DNA of 64,000 bases from assembly GCF_024508315.1 (NCBI RefSeq), contig NZ_CP101987.1, positions 3,038,001 to 3,102,000 of the forward strand, read 5' to 3'. Origin of the DNA: Cellulomonas xiejunii (lineage in GTDB: Bacteria > Actinomycetota > Actinomycetes > Actinomycetales > Cellulomonadaceae). The position numbers were made by a program, and so were the translations under genes. A model generated the notes under the pieces. It made no database searches. It was not told the origin of the DNA and worked only from the letters and a program-made list of their open reading frames with translations. Shown here in pieces: positions 17,444 to 26,180 of this stretch (its first letter is position 1; every line of letters begins with the position of its first letter).

Positions 17444-19269
17444 GCGGGCGCGCCCGCGGTCTCGAGGAACGGCACACGCTCGGCGTGCTCGCCCTGCTTG
17501 CCGATGTTGAACGAGCTGACGGGCCGGTGGTAGCCCATGACGCGCGTCCACACCTCGCACGTCGTGACCTCGCCGTCCTCCTCGCACGTCGGGCACGTGG
17601 GGTGCTCGCCGGACAGGTAGCCGTGCGCCGGGCAGATGGAGAAGGTCGGCGTGACCGTCAGGTAGGGCAGGCGGAACGTGCTCAGCGCGCGCTTGACCAG
17701 CTCGCGGCAGGCCTCGGGCGTCGAGATGCGCTCCGACATGTACAGGTGCAGGACCGTGCCGCCCGTGTACCTCGTCTGCAGCTCGTCCTGGCGCTCGAGC
17801 GCCTCGAACGGGTCGTCCGTGAAGCCGACCGGCAGCTGCGAGGAGTTGGTGTAGTACGGGTGCTCGGAGGTCCCGGCCTGCAGGATCGACGGGTAACGCT
17901 TCTTGTCCTCCTTGGCGAACCGGTACGTCGTGCCCTCCGCGGGCGTGGCCTCGAGGTTGTAGAGGTTGCCGGTCTCCTCCTGGAACTCGACCATGCGCTC
18001 GCGCACGTGGTCCAGGACGCGCAGCGCCATCGCGTGGCCGCGCTCGTCGGTGATGTCGTACAGGTCACCGGTGAAGTTGCGGACCATCTCGTTGAGGCCG
18101 TTGACGCCGATCGTCGAGAAGTGGCTGTCCAGCGAGCCGAGGTAGCGGCGCGAGTACGGGAACAGCCCCTCGTCCATGAGCCGCTGGATCGTCGTGCGCT
18201 TGAGCTCCAGGGAGGTGCGCGCGAGGTCCAGCAACCGGTCCAGGTCCGTCAGCAGCGACTCCTCGTCCCCGGGGTGCAGGAACCCGAGGCGCGCGCAGTT
18301 GACGGTCACGACGCCGATCGAGCCGGTCTGCTCGCCGGAGCCGAACAGCCCGTTGCCGCGCTTGAGCAGCTCGCGCAGGTCGAGCTGGAGGCGGCAGCAC
18401 ATCGACCGCACGTCACCCGGCTCCATGTCGGAGTTGATGAAGTTCTGGAAGTACGGCAGGCCGTACTTCGCCGTCATCGCCCACAGCCGCTCGGCGTTCT
18501 CCGACTCCCACGGGAAGTCCTTGGTGATGTTGTACGTCGGGATGGGGAACGTGAAGACGCGACCCGACGCGTCGCCCTCGGTCATGACCTCCATGTACGC
18601 GCGGTTGAGCATGTCCATCTCGACCTGCAGGTCGCCGTACGTGAAGTCGCACGGCTCGTCCGCGACGAACGGCGTCTGGTCCGCGAGGTCCGCCGGGCAC
18701 GTCCAGTCGAACGTGAGGTTCGTGAACGGCGTCTGCGTGCCCCAGCGCGACGGCACGTTGAGGTTGTAGATGAGCTCCTGGATGCCCTGGCGCACCTCGG
18801 TGTACGTGAGGTTGTCGAGCCGGACGTACGGCGCCATGAACGTGTCGAAGCTGCTGAAAGCCTGCGCGCCGGCCCACTCGTTCTGCATCGTGCCGAGGAA
18901 GTTGACGATCTGGCCGATCGCGGCGCTGAAGTGCTTCGGGGGGCGCGCCTCGACCTTGCCGGGCACGCCGTTGAGGCCCTCCTGCAGCAGCGTGCGCAAG
19001 GACCATCCGGCGCAGTAGCCGGACAGCATGTCGAGGTCGTGGACGTGCATCGACCCGTCACGGTGCGCCTGGCCGACCTCGGAGGGGTAGACCTCGTTCA
19101 GCCAGTAGTTGGCGATGACCTTGCCGGCCGTGTTGAGGATCAGCCCACCCAACGAGTACCCCTGGTTGGCGTTCGCGTTCACCCGCCAGTCGCTGCGGTC
19201 GAGGTACTCGTCGACGGTCGACGCGACGTCGACGACGACCGGGGTGCCGGTGCGGCTGTCCTGCGGCAT
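17440..19269 (-). CDS. nrdD: Anaerobic (class III) ribonucleoside-triphosphate reductase lacking the ATP cone
   Basis: It reduces ribonucleotides to deoxyribonucleotides without oxygen. The C-terminal glycyl-radical segment RVMGYHRPVSSF places the radical at Gly579. The zinc-site cysteines occur just before it (CPAHG, CPTC and a fourth Cys). The protein is 609 residues against about 710 for the E. coli enzyme. The difference is at the N terminus, where the ATP-cone allosteric domain is absent, and nothing in the 170 bases upstream encodes one. A GAAGGAG site precedes the ATG. Two NrdR-like boxes upstream suggest repression by NrdR. Confidence 0.94.
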   Translation of the reverse strand: MPQDSRTGTPVVVDVASTVDEYLDRSDWRVNANANQGYSLGGLILNTAGKVIANYWLNEVYPSEVGQAHRDGSMHVHDLDMLSGYCAGWSLRTLLQEGLNGVPGKVEARPPKHFSAAIGQIVNFLGTMQNEWAGAQAFSSFDTFMAPYVRLDNLTYTEVRQGIQELIYNLNVPSRWGTQTPFTNLTFDWTCPADLADQTPFVADEPCDFTYGDLQVEMDMLNRAYMEVMTEGDASGRVFTFPIPTYNITKDFPWESENAERLWAMTAKYGLPYFQNFINSDMEPGDVRSMCCRLQLDLRELLKRGNGLFGSGEQTGSIGVVTVNCARLGFLHPGDEESLLTDLDRLLDLARTSLELKRTTIQRLMDEGLFPYSRRYLGSLDSHFSTIGVNGLNEMVRNFTGDLYDITDERGHAMALRVLDHVRERMVEFQEETGNLYNLEATPAEGTTYRFAKEDKKRYPSILQAGTSEHPYYTNSSQLPVGFTDDPFEALERQDELQTRYTGGTVLHLYMSERISTPEACRELVKRALSTFRLPYLTVTPTFSICPAHGYLSGEHPTCPTCEEDGEVTTCEVWTRVMGYHRPVSSFNIGKQGEHAERVPFLETAGAPA

Positions 19270-19331
19270 GCGTGCGCTCCTTCGTGCTGCTGTGCGATCC
19301 CTTGAAGTGGATCACCACTCAACGGTGCCGA

Positions 19332-19379
19332 GCACTACATCTAGTGGTTCAACACGCGCGACACGCCCACATGTGCGGT
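19332..19379 (-). promoter_or_regulatory. Tandem NrdR-box candidates upstream of nrdDG
   Basis: CACTACATCTAGTG (19333-19346) is a near-perfect dyad matching the NrdR-box form CACTAnATnTAGTG. A second, weaker dyad centred on CACATGTG (19368-19375) lies 32 bases centre-to-centre away, the usual three-turn spacing of paired NrdR boxes. They lie 64 to 110 bases before the nrdD start, over the likely promoter. Confidence 0.65.
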
Positions 19380-19440
19380 TTCAATCCGCCCCGCAGTGCC
19401 ATCTGTGAGGACGTTGGTCCCGGCGCGTGGGTGAATCGGC

Positions 19441-21138
19441 TCACGACTCCACGGGCGCGACGCGTCGTAGCCGCACCTGCTGTCCCGGCCGCAGCTGGGC
19501 CGCGCGGGCCTGCGCCGCGCGTGTCAGCACGGCCACCACCGGGTAGCCGCCGGTCACGGGGTGGTCCGGGCCGAACAGCACCGGCCGACCGTCGTGCGGC
19601 ACCTGTACGGCCCCCGCGACGAGCCCCTCCGACGCGAGCTCGCCGAGCGTGGCGCGCGTCAGGGGCGCGCCGGTCAGCCGGACGGCGACGCGGTTGCTCG
19701 CCGCGGCGACCTCCCACACGGTCGACCACAGGTCGGCGCCGCTGCGCCCGTCCAGGTGGTCGAGGCGCGGGCCGTCGGACGCGTCGAGCAGCACGACCGC
19801 GGCGGGGCCGTCGACGTCGGCCGCGTCCTGCCCGTCCCCCGCCGCGGCCCCGGGGAGGGCCGGCTCCGGCAGCCCGTCGAGTGCCGCCCCGAGCGGCAGC
19901 AGGTCGCCCGGCCGCACGGCCGCCGGACCCAGACCGGACAGGACGTCCGCCGACCGTGAGCCGAGGACCGGCGGCACGTCGATCCCCCCGCGCACCGCGA
20001 GCCACGTGCGCAGGCCGTCGCGCGGTGCGGCCAGCCGCAGCGTCGAGCCCGCGGGGGCGCGGACGGCCGTCGCGTGCGGCACCAGGACGCCGTCGATCAG
20101 CGCCGCGACGCGCGCGCCGGTCACCGCGACCGCGGTCGTGGTGTCGCACCGCAGGACCAGCCCGCCCAGCAGCACCTCGAGGCCCGCCGCGTCGGCGCGG
20201 TTGCCGACCAGGCGGTTCGCCCGGCGCAGCGCGTCCGGGTCCGCGGCGCCCGAGCGCGGCACGCCGACGGCCGCCAGGCCAGGACGGCCCGCGTCCTCGA
20301 CCAGGGTCAGAGGGCCGGTCGCGACGACCGTCAGGGTCCGAGCGGCGGGGACGGCCCGCGGCGTCGGTGCACCGGCGGCCCGGGCGTCGGGGCCTGCGGT
20401 CACGGGCTCGGGCGCAGCAGCCGCCCTGGCGCCTGCCGCCGCGGCGACCGCCGGGGCCGACCGCCGGACGAACCGCACGACGTCACCCGGCCCGAGCAGC
20501 GCCGCGCCCTCGCGCCCACGTGCCACGTCGAACATCGCGACGTCCGTCGTGCCCAGCAGACGCCACCCGCCGGGCGACGCCGCCGGGTAGACGGCCGTGA
20601 ACTCGCCCGCCACGGCCACCGCACCCGTCGGCACCCGCGTGCGCGGCGACGCGAGCCTCGGCACGTGGAGCCGGGGGTCGAGCCCGACGACGTAGGCGAA
20701 CCCCGGAGCGAAACCGCCGAACGCCACGCGGTAGCCGTCCGGCCCGCCGACCAGGTGCCGGCCCACGACCTCCTCGGCGCTCAGTCCCGTCTCGTCGGCG
20801 ACGTCGTGCAGGTCGGCCCCGTCGTACACGACAGGCACCTCGACGACCCGCCCGCCCGCCGCCGCGAGTCCCGAACCCGCCGCCGCACCCGCCCCCTCGG
20901 CACCCGCGTCGTCCCACCGTGCGGCGGCGTCGGCCGCCACGCGCGCCACCGCCGCCGCCCACGTACGGCGGCTGCGGGCAGCGCCCCGCACGAGCACCGT
21001 CCGCGCGGCGGGGACGACGTCGACGACGTCACGGACGGGCGCGGCCCGCAACGCGGCGTCGAGCGCCCGGACCGCCGCCAGGCCGGCGACCTCGACGAGG
21101 ACGCCGTCCTCGCCGCACGGCAGCAGCCGGGAGGTCAC
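19441..21138 (-). CDS. pxpBC: 5-oxoprolinase subunits B and C fused (KipI-KipA type)
   Basis: With PxpA this ATP-dependent cytoplasmic enzyme opens 5-oxo-L-proline to glutamate. The N-terminal half (about residues 1-220) is PxpB/KipI-like: PCGEDGVLVEV, GFAPGFAYVVGLD, TGAVAVAGEFTAVYP, SPGGWRLLG. The C-terminal half (about 265-565) is PxpC/KipA-like: GPLTLVEDAGRPGLAAVGVPRSGA, GNRADAAGLEVLLGG, WLAVRGG, GSRSADVLSGLG. They are separate genes in Bacillus subtilis; here they are joined by an Ala/Pro-rich linker. The GTG start lies 1 base after the pxpA stop. Confidence 0.92.
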   Translation of the reverse strand: MTSRLLPCGEDGVLVEVAGLAAVRALDAALRAAPVRDVVDVVPAARTVLVRGAARSRRTWAAAVARVAADAAARWDDAGAEGAGAAAGSGLAAAGGRVVEVPVVYDGADLHDVADETGLSAEEVVGRHLVGGPDGYRVAFGGFAPGFAYVVGLDPRLHVPRLASPRTRVPTGAVAVAGEFTAVYPAASPGGWRLLGTTDVAMFDVARGREGAALLGPGDVVRFVRRSAPAVAAAAGARAAAAPEPVTAGPDARAAGAPTPRAVPAARTLTVVATGPLTLVEDAGRPGLAAVGVPRSGAADPDALRRANRLVGNRADAAGLEVLLGGLVLRCDTTTAVAVTGARVAALIDGVLVPHATAVRAPAGSTLRLAAPRDGLRTWLAVRGGIDVPPVLGSRSADVLSGLGPAAVRPGDLLPLGAALDGLPEPALPGAAAGDGQDAADVDGPAAVVLLDASDGPRLDHLDGRSGADLWSTVWEVAAASNRVAVRLTGAPLTRATLGELASEGLVAGAVQVPHDGRPVLFGPDHPVTGGYPVVAVLTRAAQARAAQLRPGQQVRLRRVAPVES

Positions 21139-21139
21139 G

Positions 21140-21982
21140 TCAGCGCTCGGCGTGCGGGTCGACGCCGCCCGGAGCCGCAGCATCGTGCGACCGCGGACCG
21201 AGTCCGGGATGGGCCGGGACGACGAACGGCCGGACGTCGATCCCGGCCCCCGCCAGCGCCGCGCGCACCGCTGTCGCGATCGCCACCGCACCCGGCGTGT
21301 CCGAGTGCACGCACAGCGACGCCGCGGTGAGCTCCACGACCGTGCCGTCGACCGCCGTGACGAGGCCCTCGACCGCCATCCGCACGGCCCGCTCGGCGGC
21401 CTCGTCCGGGTGCACGACCAGGGCACCGGGCCGCCCCCGCGGGACGAGCGTGCCGTCCGCCGCGTACCCGCGGTCGACGAACGCCTCGCCCACCACCGGC
21501 AGACCGGCCGCCCGCGCGAGCGTCAGCACCCGGGAGCCGGGCAGCCCGAGCAGGGTGAGCGTCGGGTCCGTCGTCGCCACCGCCTCGACGACCGCGCGCG
21601 CCTGCTCCGCGTCGTGCACGACCGCGTTGTACAGGGCCCCGTGCGGCTTGACGTGGGTGACGCGTGCGCCGACCGACGCCGCGACCGCGACCAGCGACCC
21701 GATCTGGTACGCGACCTGCGCACGCAGGACGTCGGCCGGGACGTCGAGGCGCCGCCTGCCGAACCCGTCGCGGTCGTCGTACGACGGGTGCGCGCCGACC
21801 GCGACGCCGCGGACCACCGCCGCCGCGCACGTCACGGCCATCGTCTGCGCGTCGCCCCCGTGGTAGCCGGCGGCGACGTTGGCGCTCGACACCAGGTCGA
21901 GCAGCGCCTCGTCGCCGGGCGGCTCGAGGCGCCACGGCCCGTCCCCCTCGCCGAGGTCCGCGTTCAGGTCGATGGCACCCAC
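21140..21982 (-). CDS. pxpA: 5-oxoprolinase subunit A (LamB/YcsF family)
   Basis: It is the catalytic partner of PxpBC in 5-oxoproline hydrolysis. Family signatures are IDLNADLGEGDG at the N terminus, SSANVAAGYHGGD near residue 35, GAHPSYDDRDGFGRR near 65, THVKPHGALYN near 108 and EAFVDRGYAADG near 160. The GTG at 21982 is preceded by GGGAGG at good spacing. At 280 residues it is slightly longer than usual (about 250) because of a C-terminal tail. It is the first gene of a two-gene operon, divergent from the helicase. Confidence 0.94.
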   Translation of the reverse strand: MGAIDLNADLGEGDGPWRLEPPGDEALLDLVSSANVAAGYHGGDAQTMAVTCAAAVVRGVAVGAHPSYDDRDGFGRRRLDVPADVLRAQVAYQIGSLVAVAASVGARVTHVKPHGALYNAVVHDAEQARAVVEAVATTDPTLTLLGLPGSRVLTLARAAGLPVVGEAFVDRGYAADGTLVPRGRPGALVVHPDEAAERAVRMAVEGLVTAVDGTVVELTAASLCVHSDTPGAVAIATAVRAALAGAGIDVRPFVVPAHPGLGPRSHDAAAPGGVDPHAER

Positions 21983-22099
21983 CCCCCGATCCTCCCGCAC
22001 GTCGTCGCGGCGGCCGCGCACGACCGCACGCGTCGGACGTGGCACGACGGTCGGCCGCCGGGTCCGAGGTGCGAGCGGGGTCGGTGCGAGGATGGGCAG

Positions 22100-24733
22100 G
22101 TGGGTCCCGGCGAGCTGCTCGACGTGCTGCTCGCCGGTGGCCGGCGGGCCGACCGGGCAACGCACGTGCGCCACCTGCCGGCACGGGACGGCGTGCGCGC
22201 GGACTGGCCGGCCTGGGCGGACGCCGACCTCGTCCGGGGCTACCGCGCGCTGGGCGTCGGGCGACCGTGGGCGCACCAGGTGGACGCCGCCGACGCGGCC
22301 TGGTCGGGTCGGCACACGGTGCTCGCAACCTCGACCGGTTCCGGCAAGTCGCTCGCGTTCTGGCTGCCGGCGCTGTCCGCGGTCCGTCGGGGCGCAGCCG
22401 GCACGCTGCTGGACCCCGGACGCATCGAGACGGTGGCACGTCGTCCCACGGTGCTGTACCTGAGCCCGACCAAGGCGCTCGCAGCCGACCAGCTCGCCGG
22501 GCTGGAGCGGCTGCTCGTCGCGGCGGGGACCCGCGACGTGCGGGTCGCGACGTGCGACGGCGACACGTCGCGCGACGAGCGCCGGTGGGTCCGCGAGCAC
22601 GCGGACGTCGTCCTGACGAACCCGGACTTCCTGCACTTCGCGCTGCTGCCCGCGCACGCGACCTGGTCCCGGCTGATGTCGTCGCTGGCGTACGTCGTGG
22701 TCGACGAGTGCCACGCGTTCCGCGGCGTGTTCGGCGCGCACGTCGCGCTGGTCCTGCGGCGACTGCGACGGCTCGCCGCAACGTACGGGGCTGCGCCGGT
22801 CATGGTCCTCGCGTCGGCGACGACGTCGGACCCTGCCGCGAGCGCCGCCCGCCTGCTGGGCGTGGCTCCGGGAGACGTGCACGCGGTGACCGCCGACACC
22901 TCGCCCGCCGGCCGCAAGACGGTCGTGCTGTGGCAGCCGCCCGAGCTGCCGGGCGGCGACGGCCCCTGGGCGGCGCTGCTGCCCGGCGAGGACCCGTGGT
23001 CCACCGTCATCACCGTGCCGCGGGGTGACGGGTCCGCGGCGCGACCCGAGGGGCCGGACGATGTGTCCCCCGCTGGTGGGAAGCCCGACACGAGCGGCGG
23101 GTCCGGGGCGGCCGACGGGTTCGTCGACGGGGCGGTCGACGGTTCGGTCGACGGGTCGGTCGACGGGCGGGTCGACGGGTCGGCAGCCGCGCCGGAGGGC
23201 TCGGGGCCCCTCGGCACGGGCGAGCGGCTCGTCGCCGTCCCCCAGGACCGCCCTCGACGCACCGCGACCGCGGAGGTCGCGGACCTCCTCGCCGACCTCG
23301 TCGCGGCAGGTGCCCGGGTCCTGGCCTTCACGCGGTCCCGGCGGGGGGCGGAGTCGGTGGCGGCCGCGACCCGCGACCACCTCGCGGAGGTCGATCCCAC
23401 GTTGCCGCCGCTCGTGTCGTCGTACCGCGGCGGGTATCTCCCGGAGGAGCGCCGGGCCCTCGAGCGCGCCATCCGGGACGGCCACCTGCGGGCGCTGGCC
23501 ACGACGAACGCGCTCGAGCTGGGGGTCGACATCTCCGGTCTCGACGCGGTGCTCATCGCAGGCTGGCCCGGCACGCGCGTGTCGCTGTGGCAGCAGGCGG
23601 GGCGCGCAGGCCGCGCCGGGGCGGAGGGGCTGGTCGTGCTCGTCGCCCGCGAGGACCCGCTGGACACCTACCTGGTGCACCACCCGGAGGCGGCCCTCGA
23701 CGCCCCGGTCGAGGCGACCGTGTTCGACCCCGGCAACCCTTACGTCCTGGCGCCGCACCTGTGCGCGGCGGCCGCCGAGCGTCCCCTGCGCGCCGAGGAG
23801 CTGGAGCTCTTCGGCCCTCGCGCGCTCGAGCTGCTCACCGAGCTGACGGAACGCGGCATCCTGCGGCGGCGTCCGTCGGGCTGGTACTGGACGCACGCGG
23901 AGCCGGCGAGCCGCATGACGGACCTGCGCGGTGCCGGTGGCGAGCCGGTCCGGGTCGTCGAGACCGCCACCGGGCGACTCCTGGGGACGGTCGACGCCGC
24001 GTCCGCCGACGCGACGGTCCACCCCGGGGCGGTGTACGTCCACCTGGGCGCGACGTACGTGGTGGACGAGCTGCACCTGGAGGACGGCGCTGCGCTGGCG
24101 ACCCGCCGGGACGTGGACCACGGCACCTGGGCGCGGTGGATCACGTCGACGACGGTGGTCGACGTCGAGCGCGAGGTCGCATGGGGACCCCTGACGTGGA
24201 GCTATGGGCAGGTGGACGTCACGACGCAGGTGATCGGCTACCAGCGCCGCCGGATCCCGGACCTGCAGGTGCTCTCGACGCACGAGCTCGACCTGCCGGC
24301 CCGGACGCTGCGGACGACGGCGGTCTGGTGGACAGCACCGCCCGAGGTGCTCGCGGCGGCGGGTGTCACCCTCGAGACCGCACCCGGCGCGCTGCACGCC
24401 GCCGAGCACGCCTCGATCGGGCTGCTGCCCCTGCTGGCGACCTGCGACCGCTGGGACCTGGGCGGGCTGTCGACCCTCGTCCACCCGGACACGGGGCACG
24501 CCACCGTCTTCGTCCACGACGGGCACCCGGGCGGCGCGGGCTTCGCGGAGCGCGGGTTCGAGCTGGGGCCGGTGTGGCTCACTGCGACGCGCGACGCGAT
24601 CGCCGCCTGCCCGTGCCCCACGGGCTGCCCCGCGTGCGTGCAGTCCCCCAAGTGCGGCAACGCCAACGAGCCGCTCGACAAGGCGGGCGCACTCCGCCTC
24701 CTCACCACCGTCCTCGCCCACGCCACCCCCTGA
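22100..24733 (+). CDS. DEAH-type helicase of the helicase/secretion neighbourhood, MrfA/Hrq1-like
   Basis: This is a superfamily 2 helicase of 877 residues, related to MrfA (YprA), the mitomycin-C repair helicase of B. subtilis, and to yeast Hrq1. Motif I is TSTGSGKSLAF near residue 75, motif II DECH near 202, motif III ASATT near 238. The second RecA domain has TTNALELGVDISGLD and QQAGRAGRAG. The C terminus has four cysteines in CPCPTGCPACVQSPKCG, a zinc site typical of the DUF1998 tail. The actinobacterial family is consistently found beside Tad genes, as here. A VDG tandem repeat interrupts the region between the RecA domains. Confidence 0.92.
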   Translation: MGPGELLDVLLAGGRRADRATHVRHLPARDGVRADWPAWADADLVRGYRALGVGRPWAHQVDAADAAWSGRHTVLATSTGSGKSLAFWLPALSAVRRGAAGTLLDPGRIETVARRPTVLYLSPTKALAADQLAGLERLLVAAGTRDVRVATCDGDTSRDERRWVREHADVVLTNPDFLHFALLPAHATWSRLMSSLAYVVVDECHAFRGVFGAHVALVLRRLRRLAATYGAAPVMVLASATTSDPAASAARLLGVAPGDVHAVTADTSPAGRKTVVLWQPPELPGGDGPWAALLPGEDPWSTVITVPRGDGSAARPEGPDDVSPAGGKPDTSGGSGAADGFVDGAVDGSVDGSVDGRVDGSAAAPEGSGPLGTGERLVAVPQDRPRRTATAEVADLLADLVAAGARVLAFTRSRRGAESVAAATRDHLAEVDPTLPPLVSSYRGGYLPEERRALERAIRDGHLRALATTNALELGVDISGLDAVLIAGWPGTRVSLWQQAGRAGRAGAEGLVVLVAREDPLDTYLVHHPEAALDAPVEATVFDPGNPYVLAPHLCAAAAERPLRAEELELFGPRALELLTELTERGILRRRPSGWYWTHAEPASRMTDLRGAGGEPVRVVETATGRLLGTVDAASADATVHPGAVYVHLGATYVVDELHLEDGAALATRRDVDHGTWARWITSTTVVDVEREVAWGPLTWSYGQVDVTTQVIGYQRRRIPDLQVLSTHELDLPARTLRTTAVWWTAPPEVLAAAGVTLETAPGALHAAEHASIGLLPLLATCDRWDLGGLSTLVHPDTGHATVFVHDGHPGGAGFAERGFELGPVWLTATRDAIAACPCPTGCPACVQSPKCGNANEPLDKAGALRLLTTVLAHATP
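23123..23182 (+). repeat. In-frame 12-bp tandem repeat inside the helicase gene
   Basis: Five consecutive 12-base units built on GTCGACGG encode VDGA, VDGS, VDGS, VDGR and VDGS. It lies in the poorly conserved stretch between the two RecA domains, where length change would be tolerated. Copy number may vary between strains by slippage. Confidence 0.85.
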
Positions 24734-24747
24734 CCCACCCCACCCCC

Positions 24748-24793
24748 GTGAGAGTGCAATCCAGTCACCTACAGAACTGGATTGCACTCTCAC
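24748..24793. repeat. Dispersed repeat, perfect 18-bp hairpin
   Basis: Two inverted copies of the element found at 6563-6881: GTGAGAGTGCAATCCAGT (24748-24765) pairs perfectly with 24776-24793 around a 10-base loop. It starts 15 bases after the helicase stop, so it may double as a 3'-end hairpin, although no T-run follows. Confidence 0.88.
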
Positions 24794-24835
24794 CCACGAG
24801 GGAGAGCGACAGGCCCCACCCCCCACCCCACTCCC

Positions 24836-24881
24836 GCGAGAGGGCAATCCAGTCACCTGCGGAACTGGATTGCACTCTCAC
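24836..24881. repeat. Dispersed repeat, second hairpin, overlapping a coding 3' end
   Basis: A second inverted pair of the same element (24836-24853 with 24864-24881, two mismatches, 10-base loop). Its right half and loop supply the last codons and the stop of the TadE-like gene on the minus strand (TGA at 24855-24853). Confidence 0.88.
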
Positions 24882-25314
24882 CCACGGGGGAGGTGGGGTG
24901 GCGGGGGCCGGCGCGGGCTGCGTCGTCGGCGTGGCCGACGCCCGAGGTCACGCGCACCCGGACCGTCACGTCACCCGTCGACCCCGGTGTGCACGACGTC
25001 AGCAGCGCGCCGTTGCGGCGGGCAGCCACAGACGCCTGCGTGCAGGGCTCGGCTCCACCCTTCGCAGCGTGCTGGGCAGCAGCGAGTGCGGCGAGGTCCG
25101 CGGCCGTGCTCGCCGTCGCCGCGGCGACGTGGGCGGACCCGACGAGCCCCGCGGCGAGCACCAGTGACAGCGCGACCGCCACCACCGCGAGCACCAGCAC
25201 CGCGCCGGAACCCGCGTCCCGCCCCGCGCTCGTGGCGGGCGAGCCGGCATCCGGTCCCGCGTCGGCACACCGTCCCTGTGACGGCCCCCCGGGCCGGCCC
25301 TCCGGGGACCTCAC
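24853..25314 (-). CDS. TadE-like protein of the helicase/secretion neighbourhood (Rv3654c-like)
   Basis: The 153-residue product has one hydrophobic segment after RDAGSGAVLVLAVV, near residues 35-60, then an exported part with two Cys, typical of the small pseudopilin-like last member of actinobacterial Tad operons. I chose GTG at 25314 because it overlaps the tadE stop as GTGA. The usual Glu at +5 after a prepilin cleavage site is not present. The conserved part ends near VRVTSG; the last 30 or so residues, ending ESAIQFRR, run into a dispersed repeat and appear to be an acquired tail. It should be exported with the pilus-like apparatus. Confidence 0.75.
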   Translation of the reverse strand: MRSPEGRPGGPSQGRCADAGPDAGSPATSAGRDAGSGAVLVLAVVAVALSLVLAAGLVGSAHVAAATASTAADLAALAAAQHAAKGGAEPCTQASVAARRNGALLTSCTPGSTGDVTVRVRVTSGVGHADDAARAGPRHPTSPVGESAIQFRR

Positions 25315-25751
25315 GGCTCGGCCCAGCTCGTGGCCGATGCGCGCGCACGGGCACCGGCCGCGGGCCACGCGGTGAACGGTGTACTCACCGTGACCGTGAC
25401 CCAGCCGTCGTCGCGGGCGACGCGCACGTCGCCGTCGCGCGCTCCCAGCACGTGCCGTGCGGCGGCGACCACCTCGCCGTCCGACTCCCCCAGTGCCGCG
25501 ACCCGGGCGCCCGTGCGAGCCGCGTCCAGGCAGCTCAGGCGAGTCAGGGTCGCGGCACCGGTCGCCAGCACGGCGGCCAGCACCGCGGCCACGGCCACCA
25601 TGCCGACAGCGAGCTCTGCGGTGACGGCGCCGCGGTCCTGGACGTCGTGCGAGCCGGTCCGGGCGTCTCCGGCGGCCCGGGCGGCCCGAGTCGTCGGGCA
25701 GGTCCGGGCCGTCCGGGCGACGACCAGTGCAACGCGGCGCCGTCGCATCAT
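25311..25751 (-). CDS. TadE-type pseudopilin
   Basis: A minor pilin-like protein of the Tad apparatus, 146 residues. DRGAVTAELAVG is a good prepilin-peptidase context (Gly, then Glu at +5) leading into a hydrophobic helix. A C-terminal exported domain includes one Cys (LSCLDAARTGARVA). The tandem ATGATG start overlaps the stop of the Flp-like gene as ATGA. No prepilin peptidase gene occurs in this window, so processing would rely on one elsewhere. Confidence 0.8.
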   Translation of the reverse strand: MMRRRRVALVVARTARTCPTTRAARAAGDARTGSHDVQDRGAVTAELAVGMVAVAAVLAAVLATGAATLTRLSCLDAARTGARVAALGESDGEVVAAARHVLGARDGDVRVARDDGWVTVTVSTPFTAWPAAGARARASATSWAEP

Positions 25752-25996
25752 CCGCCGAGTGCCTGCCGCACGATCCCCGAGAGCAGACCCTTCACCTCGT
25801 TCCCCTTCAGCACCACGACCAGCACGCCGGCGAACCCAACGGCCGCCAGGGTCGCGATCGCGTACTCCGCCGTGGCCATCCCCGCGTCGTCCAGGTGTCC
25901 GCGCGCACCGCGCAGCCGCCCGGTCACGGACGCCGCTCGCTCTGCCGTCCGCCGGCACGCCGCGTTCGCGACCCGCCTCGTCGTCCCGTGTCCCAT
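25748..25996 (-). CDS. Flp-pilin-like small protein (DUF4244 type)
   Basis: The 82-residue protein has a basic N-terminal region, then GMATAEYAIATLAAVGFAG, a class III prepilin-like cleavage and assembly motif (Gly, later Glu-Tyr), and one hydrophobic helix followed by a short C-terminal tail. This fits the major pilin slot of actinobacterial Tad loci. ATG at 25996 follows GAAGGAG by 7 bases. A 192-base gap before it, unlike the overlaps elsewhere in the operon, suggests its own promoter or a processing site, as would suit an abundant pilin. Confidence 0.8.
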   Translation of the reverse strand: MGHGTTRRVANAACRRTAERAASVTGRLRGARGHLDDAGMATAEYAIATLAAVGFAGVLVVVLKGNEVKGLLSGIVRQALGG

Positions 25997-26180
25997 CCGT
26001 CCACTCCTTCGTCCGTCGACCTGGTCCGCTCGTGCGGGCCTGGCACCGTCGTGGCGCCGACGACGAGCCTCCTGCGGCGGGGTCTGCGTGTGGTGGCGTG
26101 CCTTGCGATCTGTGGATCGGGTGCACCGTGCCGGTGCTTGTGGGCGGCTCACCGCGGATCGGCGTCGGCCCGTGGCATCC

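Noticed and set aside
19306..19319. AGTGGATCACCACT dyad just upstream of nrdD as a third NrdR box
   Set aside because: The half-sites are in the opposite sense to CACTA...TAGTG and the centre-to-centre distance (27) does not fit the usual spacing.
19270..19440. Searched for a missing ATP-cone domain or a B12 riboswitch upstream of nrdD
   Set aside because: No frame in this gap encodes a cone-like sequence and no B12-box-like segment is visible; only the NrdR-type dyads stand out.
21140..24856. A 1238-codon open frame on the minus strand opposite the helicase
   Set aside because: Only its distal end (pxpA, 21140-21982) is real. The rest is an antisense shadow of the helicase, caused by high G+C, and its product is Arg/Gly/His-rich without motifs.
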